Shown: positions 17,304 to 27,083 of the stretch, one piece after another
Numbering within the stretch: the first letter of the stretch is position 1
Layout of the letters: every line of letters starts with the position of its first letter
Origin: Cronobacter condimenti 1330
Lineage (GTDB): Bacteria > Pseudomonadota > Gammaproteobacteria > Enterobacterales > Enterobacteriaceae
DNA length: 64,000 bases
Direction of reading: 5' to 3'
Assembly (NCBI RefSeq): GCF_001277255.1
Contig: NZ_CP012264.1
Location: 620,001 to 684,000, forward strand
The notes under the pieces: generated by a model
Database searches by the model: none
What the model was told of the DNA's origin: nothing
Seen by the model: only the letters and a program-made list of their open reading frames with translations
Position numbers and translations under genes: made by a program

Positions 17304-17502
17304 TCTCGTCAAGACACCTTCGCACAAACGACTCGCACTTTGCGATTAAGCGCTATTTCGTTGTGCTAAAAACAGGAATTAAGCTGTGCTTAATTTGCCT
17401 GCCTGCCTCACGCAATATGATCTGCGTCACACACTGCGTGGTTATGGCGCTATACCCACCAAAATTAGTACAAAAATCGGCCTAAGCCATTGCTTATCCA
17501 TA

Positions 17503-17529
17503 TAAAGTTTTTGGATTTAATGCCGACAC
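17503..17529 (+). promoter_or_regulatory. Sigma-28 (FliA) flagellar promoter of tsr
   Basis: TAAAGTTT, 11 bp, then GCCGACAC closely matches the FliA consensus TAAAGTTT-N11-GCCGATAA. It lies 33 bp before the tsr ATG, so tsr is expressed with the late flagellar and chemotaxis regulon. Confidence 0.85.
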
Positions 17530-17561
17530 TCTTCCCATCTGTCGTATCGGGAAGAGAAACC

Positions 17562-19229
17562 ATGTTAAACCGCATAAAAGTTGTAACGAGTTTGCTGTTA
17601 GTTTTGGTCTTGTTCGGTCTGTTGCAAATGGCTTCCGGTGGCTTGTTCTTTAATGCCATCAAAAGTGACAAGGAAAATTTCACCGTTCTGCAAACCATCC
17701 GTCAGCAGCAGTCTACGCTGAACGGCAGTTGGGTCGCGCTGATTCAGACCCGTAATACCTTAAACCGCGCCGGTATCCGCTACATGATGGACGCCAGCAA
17801 TATGGGGAGCGGGGCAACCGTGCAGGATCTGATGCAGATTGCCAGCACGACGCTTAAGCAGGCAGAAAAACACTGGGCTGACTACCAGGCTCTGCCACGC
17901 GACCCGCGTCAGAGCGAGGAGTCCGCAGAAGAGATTAAGCGTAACTACGATATCTATCACGGTGCGCTGGCGGAGCTTATCCAATTGCTCGGCGCCGGGA
18001 AAATCAACGAATTCTTCGACCAGCCGACCCAGAAATATCAGGACGGTTTCGAGAAAGCCTACACCGAGTACATGGCGCAGAATGACAGCCTGTATGAAAT
18101 TGCCGTGGAAGGCAGCAACAGCTCCTACAGCATGGCTATCTGGATCCTGATTGGCGTTCTGGCCGTTGTACTGGCCGTGATTGTCTGCGTCTGGTTCGGT
18201 ATTCAGAACACGCTTATCGCCCCGCTGAACCGCCTTATCGATAGCATTCGCCACATCGCAAGCGGCGATCTGGCGCGCCAGATTGAAGTGGATGGCACCA
18301 ATGAGATGGGTCAGCTCGCGGCCAGCATTAAACATATGCAGGGCGAACTGGTGCGCACCGTCGGTGAAGTACGTAACGGCGCGGACGCTATCTACAGCGG
18401 TGCCAGCGAAATCTCCGCCGGTAACAACGATCTTTCTTCCCGTACCGAAGAGCAGGCTGCGTCTCTGGAAGAAACGGCTGCCAGCATGGAAGAGCTGACC
18501 GCGACCGTGAAACAGAACGCCGAAAACGCCCGTCAGGCGAGCCAGCTGGCCCTGAGCGCGTCGGAAACCGCGCAGAAAGGCGGCAAAGTGGTGGATAACG
18601 TGGTGCAGACGATGCGCGATATCGCTGGCAGCTCCCAGAAAATTGCGGATATCACCAGCGTCATCGATGGCATTGCCTTCCAGACCAACATCCTCGCGCT
18701 GAACGCCGCCGTTGAAGCGGCGCGTGCGGGTGAGCAAGGCCGCGGCTTTGCGGTGGTAGCAGGTGAAGTTCGTAACCTGGCGCAGCGCAGTGCGCAGGCT
18801 GCTAAAGAGATTAAAGGCCTTATCGAAGACTCCGTCAGCAAAGTGGATGTGGGCTCGACGCTTGTGGAGAGCGCCGGTGAAACCATGGGCGAGATCGTCA
18901 GCGCCGTAACCCGTGTGACCGACATCATGGGTGAAATCGCCTCTGCCTCTGACGAGCAGAGCCGCGGTATTGACCAGGTGGGCCTGGCCGTCGCCGAGAT
19001 GGACCGTGTGACCCAGCAGAACGCCTCGCTGGTAGAGCAGTCCGCCGCGGCTGCAAGCGCGCTTGAAGAGCAGGCGAGCCGCCTGACGCAGTCCGTTGCG
19101 GTGTTCCGCATCAGCCAGGACGCACGCGACAAACCGCGTGATACAAGCCCGGTCATCGTCAGCGCTGCGCCGGTTGCACCGCGCAAGCCTGTGGTGGCGC
19201 AGGGCGGCGATAACTGGGAAACCTTCTAA
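17562..19229 (+). CDS. tsr: Methyl-accepting chemotaxis protein I, serine receptor
   Basis: This 555-residue inner-membrane chemoreceptor senses serine (and autoinducer-2 and other cues in E. coli). It has TM1 at about 7-30, a periplasmic four-helix sensor, TM2 at about 190-212, HAMP at about 213-265, and the cytoplasmic signalling coiled coil with hairpin tip IDGIAFQTNILALNAAVEAA. Serine-binding residues R64, R69, R73 and the FFDQPT Thr (T156) are conserved. The C-terminus ends in the CheR/CheB-binding pentapeptide NWETF. I chose the ATG at 17562; an upstream in-frame start at 17490 would precede the sigma-28 promoter and add non-family sequence. Confidence 0.95.
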   Translation: MLNRIKVVTSLLLVLVLFGLLQMASGGLFFNAIKSDKENFTVLQTIRQQQSTLNGSWVALIQTRNTLNRAGIRYMMDASNMGSGATVQDLMQIASTTLKQAEKHWADYQALPRDPRQSEESAEEIKRNYDIYHGALAELIQLLGAGKINEFFDQPTQKYQDGFEKAYTEYMAQNDSLYEIAVEGSNSSYSMAIWILIGVLAVVLAVIVCVWFGIQNTLIAPLNRLIDSIRHIASGDLARQIEVDGTNEMGQLAASIKHMQGELVRTVGEVRNGADAIYSGASEISAGNNDLSSRTEEQAASLEETAASMEELTATVKQNAENARQASQLALSASETAQKGGKVVDNVVQTMRDIAGSSQKIADITSVIDGIAFQTNILALNAAVEAARAGEQGRGFAVVAGEVRNLAQRSAQAAKEIKGLIEDSVSKVDVGSTLVESAGETMGEIVSAVTRVTDIMGEIASASDEQSRGIDQVGLAVAEMDRVTQQNASLVEQSAAAASALEEQASRLTQSVAVFRISQDARDKPRDTSPVIVSAAPVAPRKPVVAQGGDNWETF

Positions 19230-19246
19230 TCGCACCCTGGTACACC

Positions 19247-19280
19247 GCCCCCGCCGCTCGCGCTGCGGGGGCTTTTTTTT
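19247..19280 (+). terminator. Terminator of tsr
   Basis: GCCCCCGC and GCGGGGGC form a strong stem, followed by eight T residues. Confidence 0.9.
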
Positions 19281-19450
19281 GCCCCGCGTTCCGTGCGCAA
19301 CATGCGCCCGGCCCAAATCATTTACATAAAGAATTGGTTATCTGTTTCTATAATCAATTTATTCAATCAGACATGAAAACTGGCTGATATGTCTGCGCTT
19401 CGCAGGCATTCGGCTATGGTCAGCCCTCTTTTTAACGAACGGGATCCTCT

Positions 19451-21238
19451 GTGCGCATCGCGACAATGACCAACTTTGCCTATGGCGCGACGGTGGCGCT
19501 CACTCTCGCCTCCGGCGTGGTGCTGATGATGGCCTCCAGCGCTGACAAGGAGGAGCGGGCGGCCGTGCGGCAAAGCGAGGTGTTTGACAGGCTGACGGAT
19601 ACGGTTGAACAGGAGACGTATGCGCTGACGGAACTGGCGCGCACGTATGTGGTGGCGCGTCGGCCTGAAGATCTGACGGCATGGCAGGCGAAAAAAGCGC
19701 AGGATGAAAAAAACGAGGCACATCTGGCGCGGTTGCACGATCAGGGCGCCACACTTGAAGAGCTTGATCATCTGCGCCTCGGCATGGCGCTAGCCCATGA
19801 GCTGGAGGATGAACAGCAGCAGGCGATTGAGGCGGTCACGCGCGGCGAAAACGAACGCGCCATGCAACTGTTGTTCGGTGTGAATTATGAACGTGATCTG
19901 GACAAGATGGATTTCCAGTTCGCGCATTTTCGCGGCCTGCTGGACAGACGCACCAGCGCTACGATCCAGACGGCAACGGAGGCCTCTATGCGCCTGCGCA
20001 CGCTCTCAGAAATTATGGTGGGGCTGACGGCGCTGCTGTTTCTGTTTGTGCTGGGGTTTATCCTCAAGCGCCGTATTCTGCGCCCGGTGGTAAAACTGAG
20101 CGATGTTGTAAATCGCCTGGCGACGCAGGATTACGACGTCGAAGCGCCGCTGTTTCAGCAGGTGGATGAAATTGGCGATATGGCGCAGGCGATTCATGTG
20201 TTCCGGGAAAATGGCCTGGCGCGTCAGCGACTCGAACAGGAGCGTGATGCCGACTGGGCCATTCGGCGTTTGCTGTCGCGTATGACACAGCGGTTGCAGG
20301 GCAGCGAGTCCCGCAGCGATATCATTGAGCTGGCGCGGCTCTTTGCGCCACAGATAGCGCCGGGGCTTGCGGGACGGCTTTATGTGCTGGACACGCGCGA
20401 TAATCTGATGACCTGCGCTGCCCGCTGGCTGGACGCGACGGGAGGCGATAGCGCGTTTACGCCGGACGAGTGCTGGGCGCTGCGCCGCGGGCAGATGCAC
20501 AGCCCGGGCCGCGATTTGGTCGATATTCCCTGTAAGCATCTGCCGGATGCGGTCGCGACAAAGGCCATTTGCGTGCCGCTCATCGCCCAGAATGAAACTA
20601 TCGGGCTGCTGTCGTTTGAAAAGATCGATGAAGCGAAAGAACCGCCTTACGTCTATCTCGAACTGATGGCCGAAACGCTGGCGCTGGCGCTGGCAAACCA
20701 GAAGCTGCGCGATGCGCTGACCGAAAAAGCGATGTTTGATTCGCTGACCGGCATGCGCAACCGCTATCACCTTGAAGACGCGCTGAATGCCTGCATTAGC
20801 CAGGCCGAAGCGTCAGGCTCGCCGGTAAGCAGCCTGATGATAGACATTGATTACTTTAAAACGCTCAATGATCGCTACGGCCACGACGCGGGCGATGCGG
20901 CGCTCAAAGAGATAGCCCGGACGATCCGCGCGGTGCTCGGCGATACGGCACAGGCGTTTCGTTACGGCGGCGAGGAGTTTCTGGTATTGCTGCCCGGTAT
21001 GTCGCAGTCGCAGGCACATACGCTTGCGACACGTATTCTGACGCAGGTCGGTGAGCTGTCGCTGCGCTACAACGGTCAGGAGATTGGCCCGGTGTCGGTC
21101 TCGGTGGGGCTTGCGACCTGGCCCGATCATGCCCGTCGTGAAAACCTCATCAAAAACGCTGATATCGCCCTCTATCTTGCCAAAGAAATGGGCCGTTCGC
21201 GTATTGTGGTCGCAAACCGTCTGAAAGCAGGTGGCTGA
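19451..21238 (+). CDS. Membrane diguanylate cyclase (TM-HAMP-GAF-like-GGDEF)
   Basis: This 595-residue enzyme is predicted to make cyclic di-GMP. It has an N-terminal membrane helix (about 8-28), a helical periplasmic sensor to about 180, a second helix (about 185-208), HAMP (about 209-262), a GAF-like domain (about 280-425) and GGDEF (about 435-590). The active-site motif is RYGGEEF, with DIDYFKTLNDRYGHDAGD upstream, so catalysis should be intact. No RxxD inhibitory site is present before GGEEF. The GTG at 19451 was taken from the frame; an ATG at 19466 is a possible alternative start. It lies between tsr and opgB, where E. coli has lgoTRD. Confidence 0.85.
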   Translation: MRIATMTNFAYGATVALTLASGVVLMMASSADKEERAAVRQSEVFDRLTDTVEQETYALTELARTYVVARRPEDLTAWQAKKAQDEKNEAHLARLHDQGATLEELDHLRLGMALAHELEDEQQQAIEAVTRGENERAMQLLFGVNYERDLDKMDFQFAHFRGLLDRRTSATIQTATEASMRLRTLSEIMVGLTALLFLFVLGFILKRRILRPVVKLSDVVNRLATQDYDVEAPLFQQVDEIGDMAQAIHVFRENGLARQRLEQERDADWAIRRLLSRMTQRLQGSESRSDIIELARLFAPQIAPGLAGRLYVLDTRDNLMTCAARWLDATGGDSAFTPDECWALRRGQMHSPGRDLVDIPCKHLPDAVATKAICVPLIAQNETIGLLSFEKIDEAKEPPYVYLELMAETLALALANQKLRDALTEKAMFDSLTGMRNRYHLEDALNACISQAEASGSPVSSLMIDIDYFKTLNDRYGHDAGDAALKEIARTIRAVLGDTAQAFRYGGEEFLVLLPGMSQSQAHTLATRILTQVGELSLRYNGQEIGPVSVSVGLATWPDHARRENLIKNADIALYLAKEMGRSRIVVANRLKAGG

Positions 21239-21444
21239 GGCCCGGCTGCGTTTCGTCTGAATTACCGAGGCGCGGCGGCGCATGGCGTCTGCAAAGTGTG
21301 GCGTGGGTCATGCGTAATAACCGTTACCGCTTCGCAAACCCCCTGTTTTTCCTCCTATACTCGTTCGTTTGACAGAATATATTTCTGGCAGAATCGTCCG
21401 TTCATTATTGGGCACACGCGCTGCCATTGACGCGGAGGTAGAAA

Positions 21445-22404
21445 ATGCAATTTCCTGGTATTCCGGAAAACGAAGAAGAGCGACTGAAATCGCTGTATAT
21501 GATGGATCTGCTTGATACCAGGGATGATGAGCGTTTCGAACGCCTCACGCGGGTAGCGAAAAAATTATTCCATGTGCCGGTGGCACTGATAAGCCTGCTT
21601 GACCGTGACCGCCAGTGGCTGCTGGCGTGCCAGGGGCTGAACACGCGCGAAACGACGCGCGATGTGTCGTTTTGCGGCCACGCGATTTTACAAGCCGGGC
21701 CGTTTATTGTTAATGACGCGCGCCTCGATGCGCGTTTTCACGATAACCCGCTGGTGACCGGCGAACCGCATATCCGCTTTTATGCGGGGTATCCGGTGCG
21801 CCTGCCGGATGGCGCGGTAGTCGGCACGCTCTGTCTTATCGACGGCACGCCGCGCGATTTCAGCGATGACGACATCGCGACACTGATGGATCTGGCGTTT
21901 ATTGTCGAAGATGAGTTTCATGTGATCAGCATGGCGATGACGGACAGCCTTACCGGCATTCCTAACCGTCGCGGCTTTTATCGCAGTGGCGAAAAACGGT
22001 TTACTGCGCTGAAGGATAATACCGAGCCGTTTAGCATCATCTATTTCGATCTTGATAAGTTTAAGCCTATCAATGACCTGTGGGGACATGCCGAAGGAGA
22101 TGAAGTGCTGAAGGTGTTCTCCGCGCAGCTTCGCCAGCATCTGGGCCCAAAAGATATCGCAGGCCGGCTTGGCGGTGATGAGTTCGCCGTCATGCTGACC
22201 CGCGAGAGCGACACGCAGCCGTTTCTTAATAAGCTGCGCGAGAGCCTCGATGTGCATAACGAGCGCGCCGGAAAGCCTTACAACATCAATTACTCTTACG
22301 GGTTGCTTAACCGCGATGCGGGGGATTTCGGCTCGCTGCTGGAGATGATCAAAGAGAGTGATAACGTCATGTATTCCGCGAAGCGCAGAAAGCGGCTCGA
22401 TTAA
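21445..22404 (+). CDS. Cytoplasmic GAF-GGDEF diguanylate cyclase
   Basis: This 319-residue protein is predicted to make cyclic di-GMP. An N-terminal GAF domain (about 20-160) contains RDVSFCGHAI and YAGYPVRLPDGAVVGTLCLID. The GGDEF domain (about 165-315) has FDLDKFKPINDLWGHAEGD and the intact motif RLGGDEF. The inhibitory site reads GPKD instead of RxxD, so product inhibition may be lost. There is no transmembrane segment. AGGTAGAAA precedes the ATG. The 3' end faces opgB with a 12-bp gap. Confidence 0.87.
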   Translation: MQFPGIPENEEERLKSLYMMDLLDTRDDERFERLTRVAKKLFHVPVALISLLDRDRQWLLACQGLNTRETTRDVSFCGHAILQAGPFIVNDARLDARFHDNPLVTGEPHIRFYAGYPVRLPDGAVVGTLCLIDGTPRDFSDDDIATLMDLAFIVEDEFHVISMAMTDSLTGIPNRRGFYRSGEKRFTALKDNTEPFSIIYFDLDKFKPINDLWGHAEGDEVLKVFSAQLRQHLGPKDIAGRLGGDEFAVMLTRESDTQPFLNKLRESLDVHNERAGKPYNINYSYGLLNRDAGDFGSLLEMIKESDNVMYSAKRRKRLD

Positions 22405-22416
22405 CAACGAGCGGGA

Positions 22417-24711
22417 TCACCCGCTCGTCTTAACGACTTTAATCGACACCATCCCGATGCCAAGACGGCGCGGCGCATGACCGAGAATATTGCCCTCGTT
22501 AGTCGCCTGCGGTGCGGGCGGCACAATCACCAGCGTGTTGCTGCGTTGTGGATTGTCGAAATACAGCGTGGTGGTGGAAACCTCGTTGCCGAGCGTGAGC
22601 GTCTGCTCGCTGTTACCCACCTTCACCGGCACCGGTTTTCCAGCGTTCGGCCCAAACGCTTTCGCGGTGATGACTAGCGCGAATTGCTCTGGCAGCGGCT
22701 GGTTGTATTCGATTTTCACTTCTTCGCCGAGTTGCGCGTTAGACCAGCGTCCCCAGGACTCCGGGCGTGAAATGCCGGAGAACTGTTTAACCTCTTCCGG
22801 CGCGCCCGCCACGTTGAAAATAAAGCTGTCGGCCTGATAGCGGATATCGTTGTCCATCACCTTGAGTGTCTCGACGTTGCGCTGGTAACGCGCGGTGTCG
22901 ATGACCGTATCGCGAAACGCCGCTTTGCCCTGCCAGGTGGCTTTATCTACCCGCTGTACGCGTTGTTCGCCGCCAAGCTGCCCCTGCGAGACGCAGTAGT
23001 CGGTGGAGAGCGCCAGCGCGGGCGCCCACAGCCGCGCCATTTTGTAGCAGTTGTCCACCCAGATGAAATTATCGCGCGGGGCGAAATCTGCCAGCTGGAA
23101 GCGTAGCGGGGCGGAATATTCGCTCTCCGGCAGCGGCTCGATGCGTTTATCTGACACGCGCAGCAGAAGCGGCAGGCGGAAATGGCTGCCAGAAAAGGCG
23201 ATGGTCTGTTTATGCGTGTCTATGGTGAAATCGTTAATTTCTGACGGGAATTTCCACAGATTAATAATATCCGGCTTCCAGGCGAGCACTTTCGATTTCA
23301 TGTTCAGGAAGACGGTCGAGAGCGACTGGCCTGAAAGGCTACTGCGGCCAAGCCCCAGATAGTTATCGCCGCCGAGAATATCGAGTACCGTCGCGCCGTT
23401 ATCCATGGTGTTGCGTTTCACCGTGACCACATCCTGCTGCGGCTGGTCGCCACGCAAAACAAAGAACAGATTATTTCTGTCCTGTTTACTGAGGTATTTA
23501 TATGCGGTGTTGTTCATCGCTAGATGATCGGACGAAACGACAATGACGGTGTTCTTGAAATAAGGCGAGGCTTTGATTTTATTTATCAGCGCCGCGACAT
23601 GTTCCTGACTGCAACTGACCGCGCTGAAAGACTGGTTCGGCTTGCCGTCAAAGGCGTAGCTTTTACGCTTGCAGGTGCGCGATACGAAGCCGTCCGGGTG
23701 GTGCGTGTCTACTGTTAGCGTAAAGAGAGAAAAGCGTTTGCCCGATTGAGACAGTTCTTCATATTTTTTCCAGACCTCATCGAGCACGGTGTCGTCGTAA
23801 AAACCCCAGTCGTTGCGATATGCCGGATCTTTCACGACACCCTTTAGTTCTTCGGCGCCATAGAGATGGTCGAAACCGTGTGATTTCAAAAACACATCTT
23901 TCCCGGCGAAGCGCAGGTTTGCGCCCTGAATGAAATAGTTTTCATAGCCGGAGTTTTTCAGGATATCGCCGAGGCAAACATTCTGCGGGAAGAAGCTCGA
24001 CATGGAGGCCGACGCGTTACCCTCAAACGGCGCGAAGAGGGGAATACCGCACTGGGAGGCAACCATGCCCGCGATCGTGTAGTCGGTGCCGGGAAGCTGC
24101 GCGGTATGGCTGAAATCAATCCCTTCATTTTTCAGCGCGCCCAGATCGGGAGTTAGATCAGGGAAGGCCTGATCGTCAAAATAGGTGCGCTCCAGGCTTT
24201 CGCCGTAGATATAGACCAGATTGAGCTGCGGGTTGTCGATACGCTTTTGCGGCTCTTTATAGTAGGCCGCGAAATCCGGGTCGCCCTCGCCGGTCTGGGA
24301 TTTGACCAGTTCGGTTATCTGGCGAAACGCCGGGCTTGCATCTACCGAGGCGAGCGCCAACAGCAGGGCGGCAAAGCTGTAACCGAAGTGGTAGGGAAGA
24401 TGGCGACGACGGCGCAAGATCCAGGTTAACACCCCAAAGACTGCCAGCAGCGCAGCGACCAGCCCGACGCCGGGCAGAATGTATTTGCTGATACCCGCGC
24501 CGGTAAGGCTGCTGGTGAGTGTGTACAGCACCGCGTCGTTGATGCCATCGCCCGTAAAATAGTTACTGGCAAGCAGCGTCAAATTCAGGATAACGAACAG
24601 CCCTAACACCACCAGGGTTGCGATAAACCACCAGGTGTTACGACCTGCCTTGAAGGCGTAAATCGCCACGGAGGCGATAAAGAGAAGTACGGAAAGCCAC
24701 TCTGACAACAC
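22417..24711 (-). CDS. opgB: Phosphoglycerol transferase I, OPG substitution
   Basis: This 764-residue inner-membrane enzyme moves phosphoglycerol from phosphatidylglycerol onto osmoregulated periplasmic glucans. It has four N-terminal transmembrane helices (to about residue 130) and a large periplasmic alkaline-phosphatase-like domain. Motifs YIYGESLERTYF, LTVDTHHPDG and SSDHLAMNN supply metal and nucleophile residues. The sequence is close to E. coli MdoB (763 residues). The start at 24711 is GTG with GAGGAT upstream; a TTG one codon later is an alternative. E. coli yjjA, normally next to it, is absent. Confidence 0.95.
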   Translation of the reverse strand: MLSEWLSVLLFIASVAIYAFKAGRNTWWFIATLVVLGLFVILNLTLLASNYFTGDGINDAVLYTLTSSLTGAGISKYILPGVGLVAALLAVFGVLTWILRRRRHLPYHFGYSFAALLLALASVDASPAFRQITELVKSQTGEGDPDFAAYYKEPQKRIDNPQLNLVYIYGESLERTYFDDQAFPDLTPDLGALKNEGIDFSHTAQLPGTDYTIAGMVASQCGIPLFAPFEGNASASMSSFFPQNVCLGDILKNSGYENYFIQGANLRFAGKDVFLKSHGFDHLYGAEELKGVVKDPAYRNDWGFYDDTVLDEVWKKYEELSQSGKRFSLFTLTVDTHHPDGFVSRTCKRKSYAFDGKPNQSFSAVSCSQEHVAALINKIKASPYFKNTVIVVSSDHLAMNNTAYKYLSKQDRNNLFFVLRGDQPQQDVVTVKRNTMDNGATVLDILGGDNYLGLGRSSLSGQSLSTVFLNMKSKVLAWKPDIINLWKFPSEINDFTIDTHKQTIAFSGSHFRLPLLLRVSDKRIEPLPESEYSAPLRFQLADFAPRDNFIWVDNCYKMARLWAPALALSTDYCVSQGQLGGEQRVQRVDKATWQGKAAFRDTVIDTARYQRNVETLKVMDNDIRYQADSFIFNVAGAPEEVKQFSGISRPESWGRWSNAQLGEEVKIEYNQPLPEQFALVITAKAFGPNAGKPVPVKVGNSEQTLTLGNEVSTTTLYFDNPQRSNTLVIVPPAPQATNEGNILGHAPRRLGIGMVSIKVVKTSG

Positions 24712-25072
24712 TACATCCTCGCAGCGAAGGCGCCAGGCCCGTTGGGGTTAAATCACTTTTTTAGAGTAGGAATATAACTTTACTGTCACATTCCTACAAT
24801 TTTAGCGTCATCTTAATGTGGAGCAGTTCAGATAAGGTTTAGAAATACGATTTTTTGAACCGTGTCTCATCGCCTGTGGCGCGGGATGCCGTTGTGCAAA
24901 ACGTAAATTGGGATGTTTATTAATGGACAGTTACCGGAAGCAGTAAAAAGCAGCTTCTTTTATGAAAATTTTATTACAAAGCAGATTTCACTAAAGAACG
25001 CTGAAATAAAAGCGGGACGGGAGAATGACAGATAGGGGGCGCGATAAAACGCCCCGCTGAACAGGACGAGAA
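24712..25072. other. Intergenic region, opgB promoter side; yjjA missing
   Basis: These 361 bases between the start of opgB and the end of dnaC hold no gene I can support. E. coli has yjjA here. A GC stem (GGGGCG and CGCCCC on the dnaC strand) at about 25035-25057 may end the dnaTC transcript. AT-rich sequence at about 24760-24850 probably carries the opgB promoter. Confidence 0.6.
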
Positions 25073-25810
25073 TTAATACTCTTTACCGGTGACGCGGCTG
25101 CGGTAGCTGTCCCAGTTGAAGTTGACCCACAGGCTGTTGCCAAGGCGCATACGGTCCATTACGCGCTCGCCAAGCAGTTTGGTCATCTCTTCCATGTTCT
25201 GGTTGGTCAGCATCCCGGTCGGGCGCTTAGAGGATGAACGGCGATCCACAAGCTGGTTGATGATCACTTTTTCATAGCGTGATTCGCTCTGCATGCCGAT
25301 CTCGTCGATCACCAGCAGATCGACGCTGCTCAGATCTTTAAGCAGCTGTTCTTCGCTGGTTTCCCGACTGCCGAAGGTGTCTTTCATCGCAGACATAATA
25401 TCGGCAACGGTAATGATCATGACCGATTTTCCGCGCAGCAGAAGCTCATTGCAGATGGCGGCGGCCAGGTGGTTTTTCCCGGTGCCGGGTTTACCGGCAA
25501 AGACGAAACTCGCAATGTTGCCGTCAAAGCCTTCGACGTACTGACGCGCTTTGTTCAGGGCGTTCATCTGGCCTTCGTTTTCGACGCGGTAGTTATCAAA
25601 AGAACAGTTCTGGTGCAGCGGGCGAATACCGGAGCGGTTAAAGGTGCGCTGCATTTTCATCGCGCGGTTTTCACGCTCAATCGCCTCCGAGCGAAGACGC
25701 CCCTGTTCCTGTTGCCAGGCGAGCAGCTCTTCGCCGGTTTTAAACGCAGGCTTGACGTCAGGCGGCATGAGCCGCTTCAGGCGCAACATCAGGTCAGTGA
25801 CGTTTTTCAT
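25073..25810 (-). CDS. dnaC: DNA replication protein DnaC, helicase loader
   Basis: This 245-residue AAA+ ATPase loads DnaB helicase at oriC. The N-terminal DnaB-binding region is at about residues 1-60. Walker A is GKPGTGKNHLA (about 103-113) and Walker B is LLVIDEIG. Length and sequence equal E. coli DnaC. It forms an operon with dnaT 2 bp upstream. Confidence 0.96.
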   Translation of the reverse strand: MKNVTDLMLRLKRLMPPDVKPAFKTGEELLAWQQEQGRLRSEAIERENRAMKMQRTFNRSGIRPLHQNCSFDNYRVENEGQMNALNKARQYVEGFDGNIASFVFAGKPGTGKNHLAAAICNELLLRGKSVMIITVADIMSAMKDTFGSRETSEEQLLKDLSSVDLLVIDEIGMQSESRYEKVIINQLVDRRSSSKRPTGMLTNQNMEEMTKLLGERVMDRMRLGNSLWVNFNWDSYRSRVTGKEY

Positions 25811-25812
25811 GT

Positions 25813-26358
25813 TTACCCTCGAAATCCGTCAGGAATATGATCGTCCGGCTGTGCGATGGCGTTGACGTCGCGTCGTGCCGAAGACGTAAAGGTGGCGCGG
25901 TTCATCTGAATGCTGCGCGCAAGCTTCTGTTGCCACTGGATATGGTGGAACACTTTCCCTTCCGCTTGCCAGTAAGCGACGAAAGAGGCCAGCTCTTCGC
26001 TCGTGACCGGCTGGGCAAGGGGAATGCCCCACAGCGCGGCCATGCGCTGAAACTCCGGATCGGGCTGCCATCCTGGGTACATGGCGAATTTCCCCATCGG
26101 CACCGGAACGGGCTGCGCGGCATCATTCCCTTCTTCAAAAAATTGCGCTTCCAGCGCGACATCGGAGCGGGGAGCGGCGAGCTGTTTTTCCAGCGCCAGC
26201 AGTTCCGCCATGCGCGCCGGCGTGACGGCATAAAATGCGGGCGCATTGTTATCAAACACCGCCACGGCCCCTCGTTCAGCATGCGCCAGCGCGCTGCCGG
26301 GATTGCGCCGGAAGGCGTCAATATCAACGACATCAGGGGTCAGGATTCTGGAAGACAT
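25813..26358 (-). CDS. dnaT: Primosomal protein DnaT
   Basis: This 181-residue protein works in PriA-dependent replication restart, helping load DnaB/DnaC at stalled forks. It matches E. coli DnaT at both ends (MSSR.LTPDVV, and ELASFVAYWQAEGKVFHH near residue 120). The middle region is more variable. It is followed at once by dnaC on the same strand. Confidence 0.94.
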   Translation of the reverse strand: MSSRILTPDVVDIDAFRRNPGSALAHAERGAVAVFDNNAPAFYAVTPARMAELLALEKQLAAPRSDVALEAQFFEEGNDAAQPVPVPMGKFAMYPGWQPDPEFQRMAALWGIPLAQPVTSEELASFVAYWQAEGKVFHHIQWQQKLARSIQMNRATFTSSARRDVNAIAQPDDHIPDGFRG

Positions 26359-26482
26359 AAAACGTTCTCGATCAAAGCGTTATCAGACACTGGACAATAA
26401 TTAGCCAGCAGAGGCGATAATTCCTTCATAGTAGCATAGTCAGCGGCGGGGTTTGAGCTTATTGGCGTGGTGAATAACAGGC

Positions 26483-26513
26483 AAAAAAAAGCGCGCCATA
26501 ACATCTGGCGCGC
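26483..26513 (-). terminator. Terminator downstream of ohr
   Basis: Read on the minus strand, GCGCGCC, a 9-base loop, then GGCGCGC is followed by eight T. It lies between the end of ohr and dnaT, and separates the ohrR-ohr transcript from dnaTC. Confidence 0.85.
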
Positions 26514-26577
26514 TTCGCGTCCCCTGGTGAGGGCAGTTTCGTTTTTATTTTAAGCTTCCCCGTTAGCGGGGATAGCG

Positions 26578-27006
26578 TCAGGCAATGATATTCAGCGTAA
26601 CGTCGATGTTGCCGCGGGTCGCATTGGAGTACGGGCAAACGATATGTGCCGCATCGACCAGTTTCTGCGCTTCAGATTCGTCCATCCCCGGCAGGTGAAT
26701 GTTCAGCGTGGCTTCGATACCGAAGCCGGTCGGCAGCGGGCCGATGCCCACTTCGCCTTCAATAAACGCATCTTTCGGCATGGCGATTTTGTCGCGGGCA
26801 GAAACAAACTTCATCGCCCCCAGGAAGCAGGCGGAATAGCCTGCGGCAAACAGCTGTTCCGGGTTGGTGACATCGCCGCCCATGCCGCCCATCTCTTTCG
26901 GCACGCCCAGTTTCACGTCCAGTACGCCGTCAGAAGAAGTGGCGCGGCCGTCACGGCCACCGGTGGCTTTTGCTTTGGCGCGGTAGATTACGTTTTCTAA
27001 AGACAT
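26578..27006 (-). CDS. ohr: Organic hydroperoxide resistance protein (OsmC/Ohr)
   Basis: This 142-residue thiol peroxidase reduces organic hydroperoxides. The two catalytic Cys are seen in GYSACFLGAM (about residue 60) and HIVCPYSNATRGN (about residue 124), with Arg and Glu partners of the Ohr subfamily nearby. It is downstream of ohrR on the same strand, and an OhrR-type operator precedes it. Confidence 0.92.
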   Translation of the reverse strand: MSLENVIYRAKAKATGGRDGRATSSDGVLDVKLGVPKEMGGMGGDVTNPEQLFAAGYSACFLGAMKFVSARDKIAMPKDAFIEGEVGIGPLPTGFGIEATLNIHLPGMDESEAQKLVDAAHIVCPYSNATRGNIDVTLNIIA

Positions 27007-27029
27007 AGACCTTTCCTTTTGAGTTTTAG

Positions 27030-27043
27030 ACGATTTAATCGCG
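27030..27043. promoter_or_regulatory. OhrR operator upstream of ohr
   Basis: ACGATTTAATCGCG resembles the AT-rich inverted repeat bound by OhrR (consensus near TACAATTTAATTGTA). A near-identical box lies upstream of ohrR. Confidence 0.6.
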
Positions 27044-27083
27044 TGCTATTTATAATGCGCGGTAACGCCATCCTGCGATGGCC

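Noticed and set aside
17760..19316. A 518-codon antisense frame over tsr
   Set aside because: Shadow of the repetitive signalling domain of tsr.
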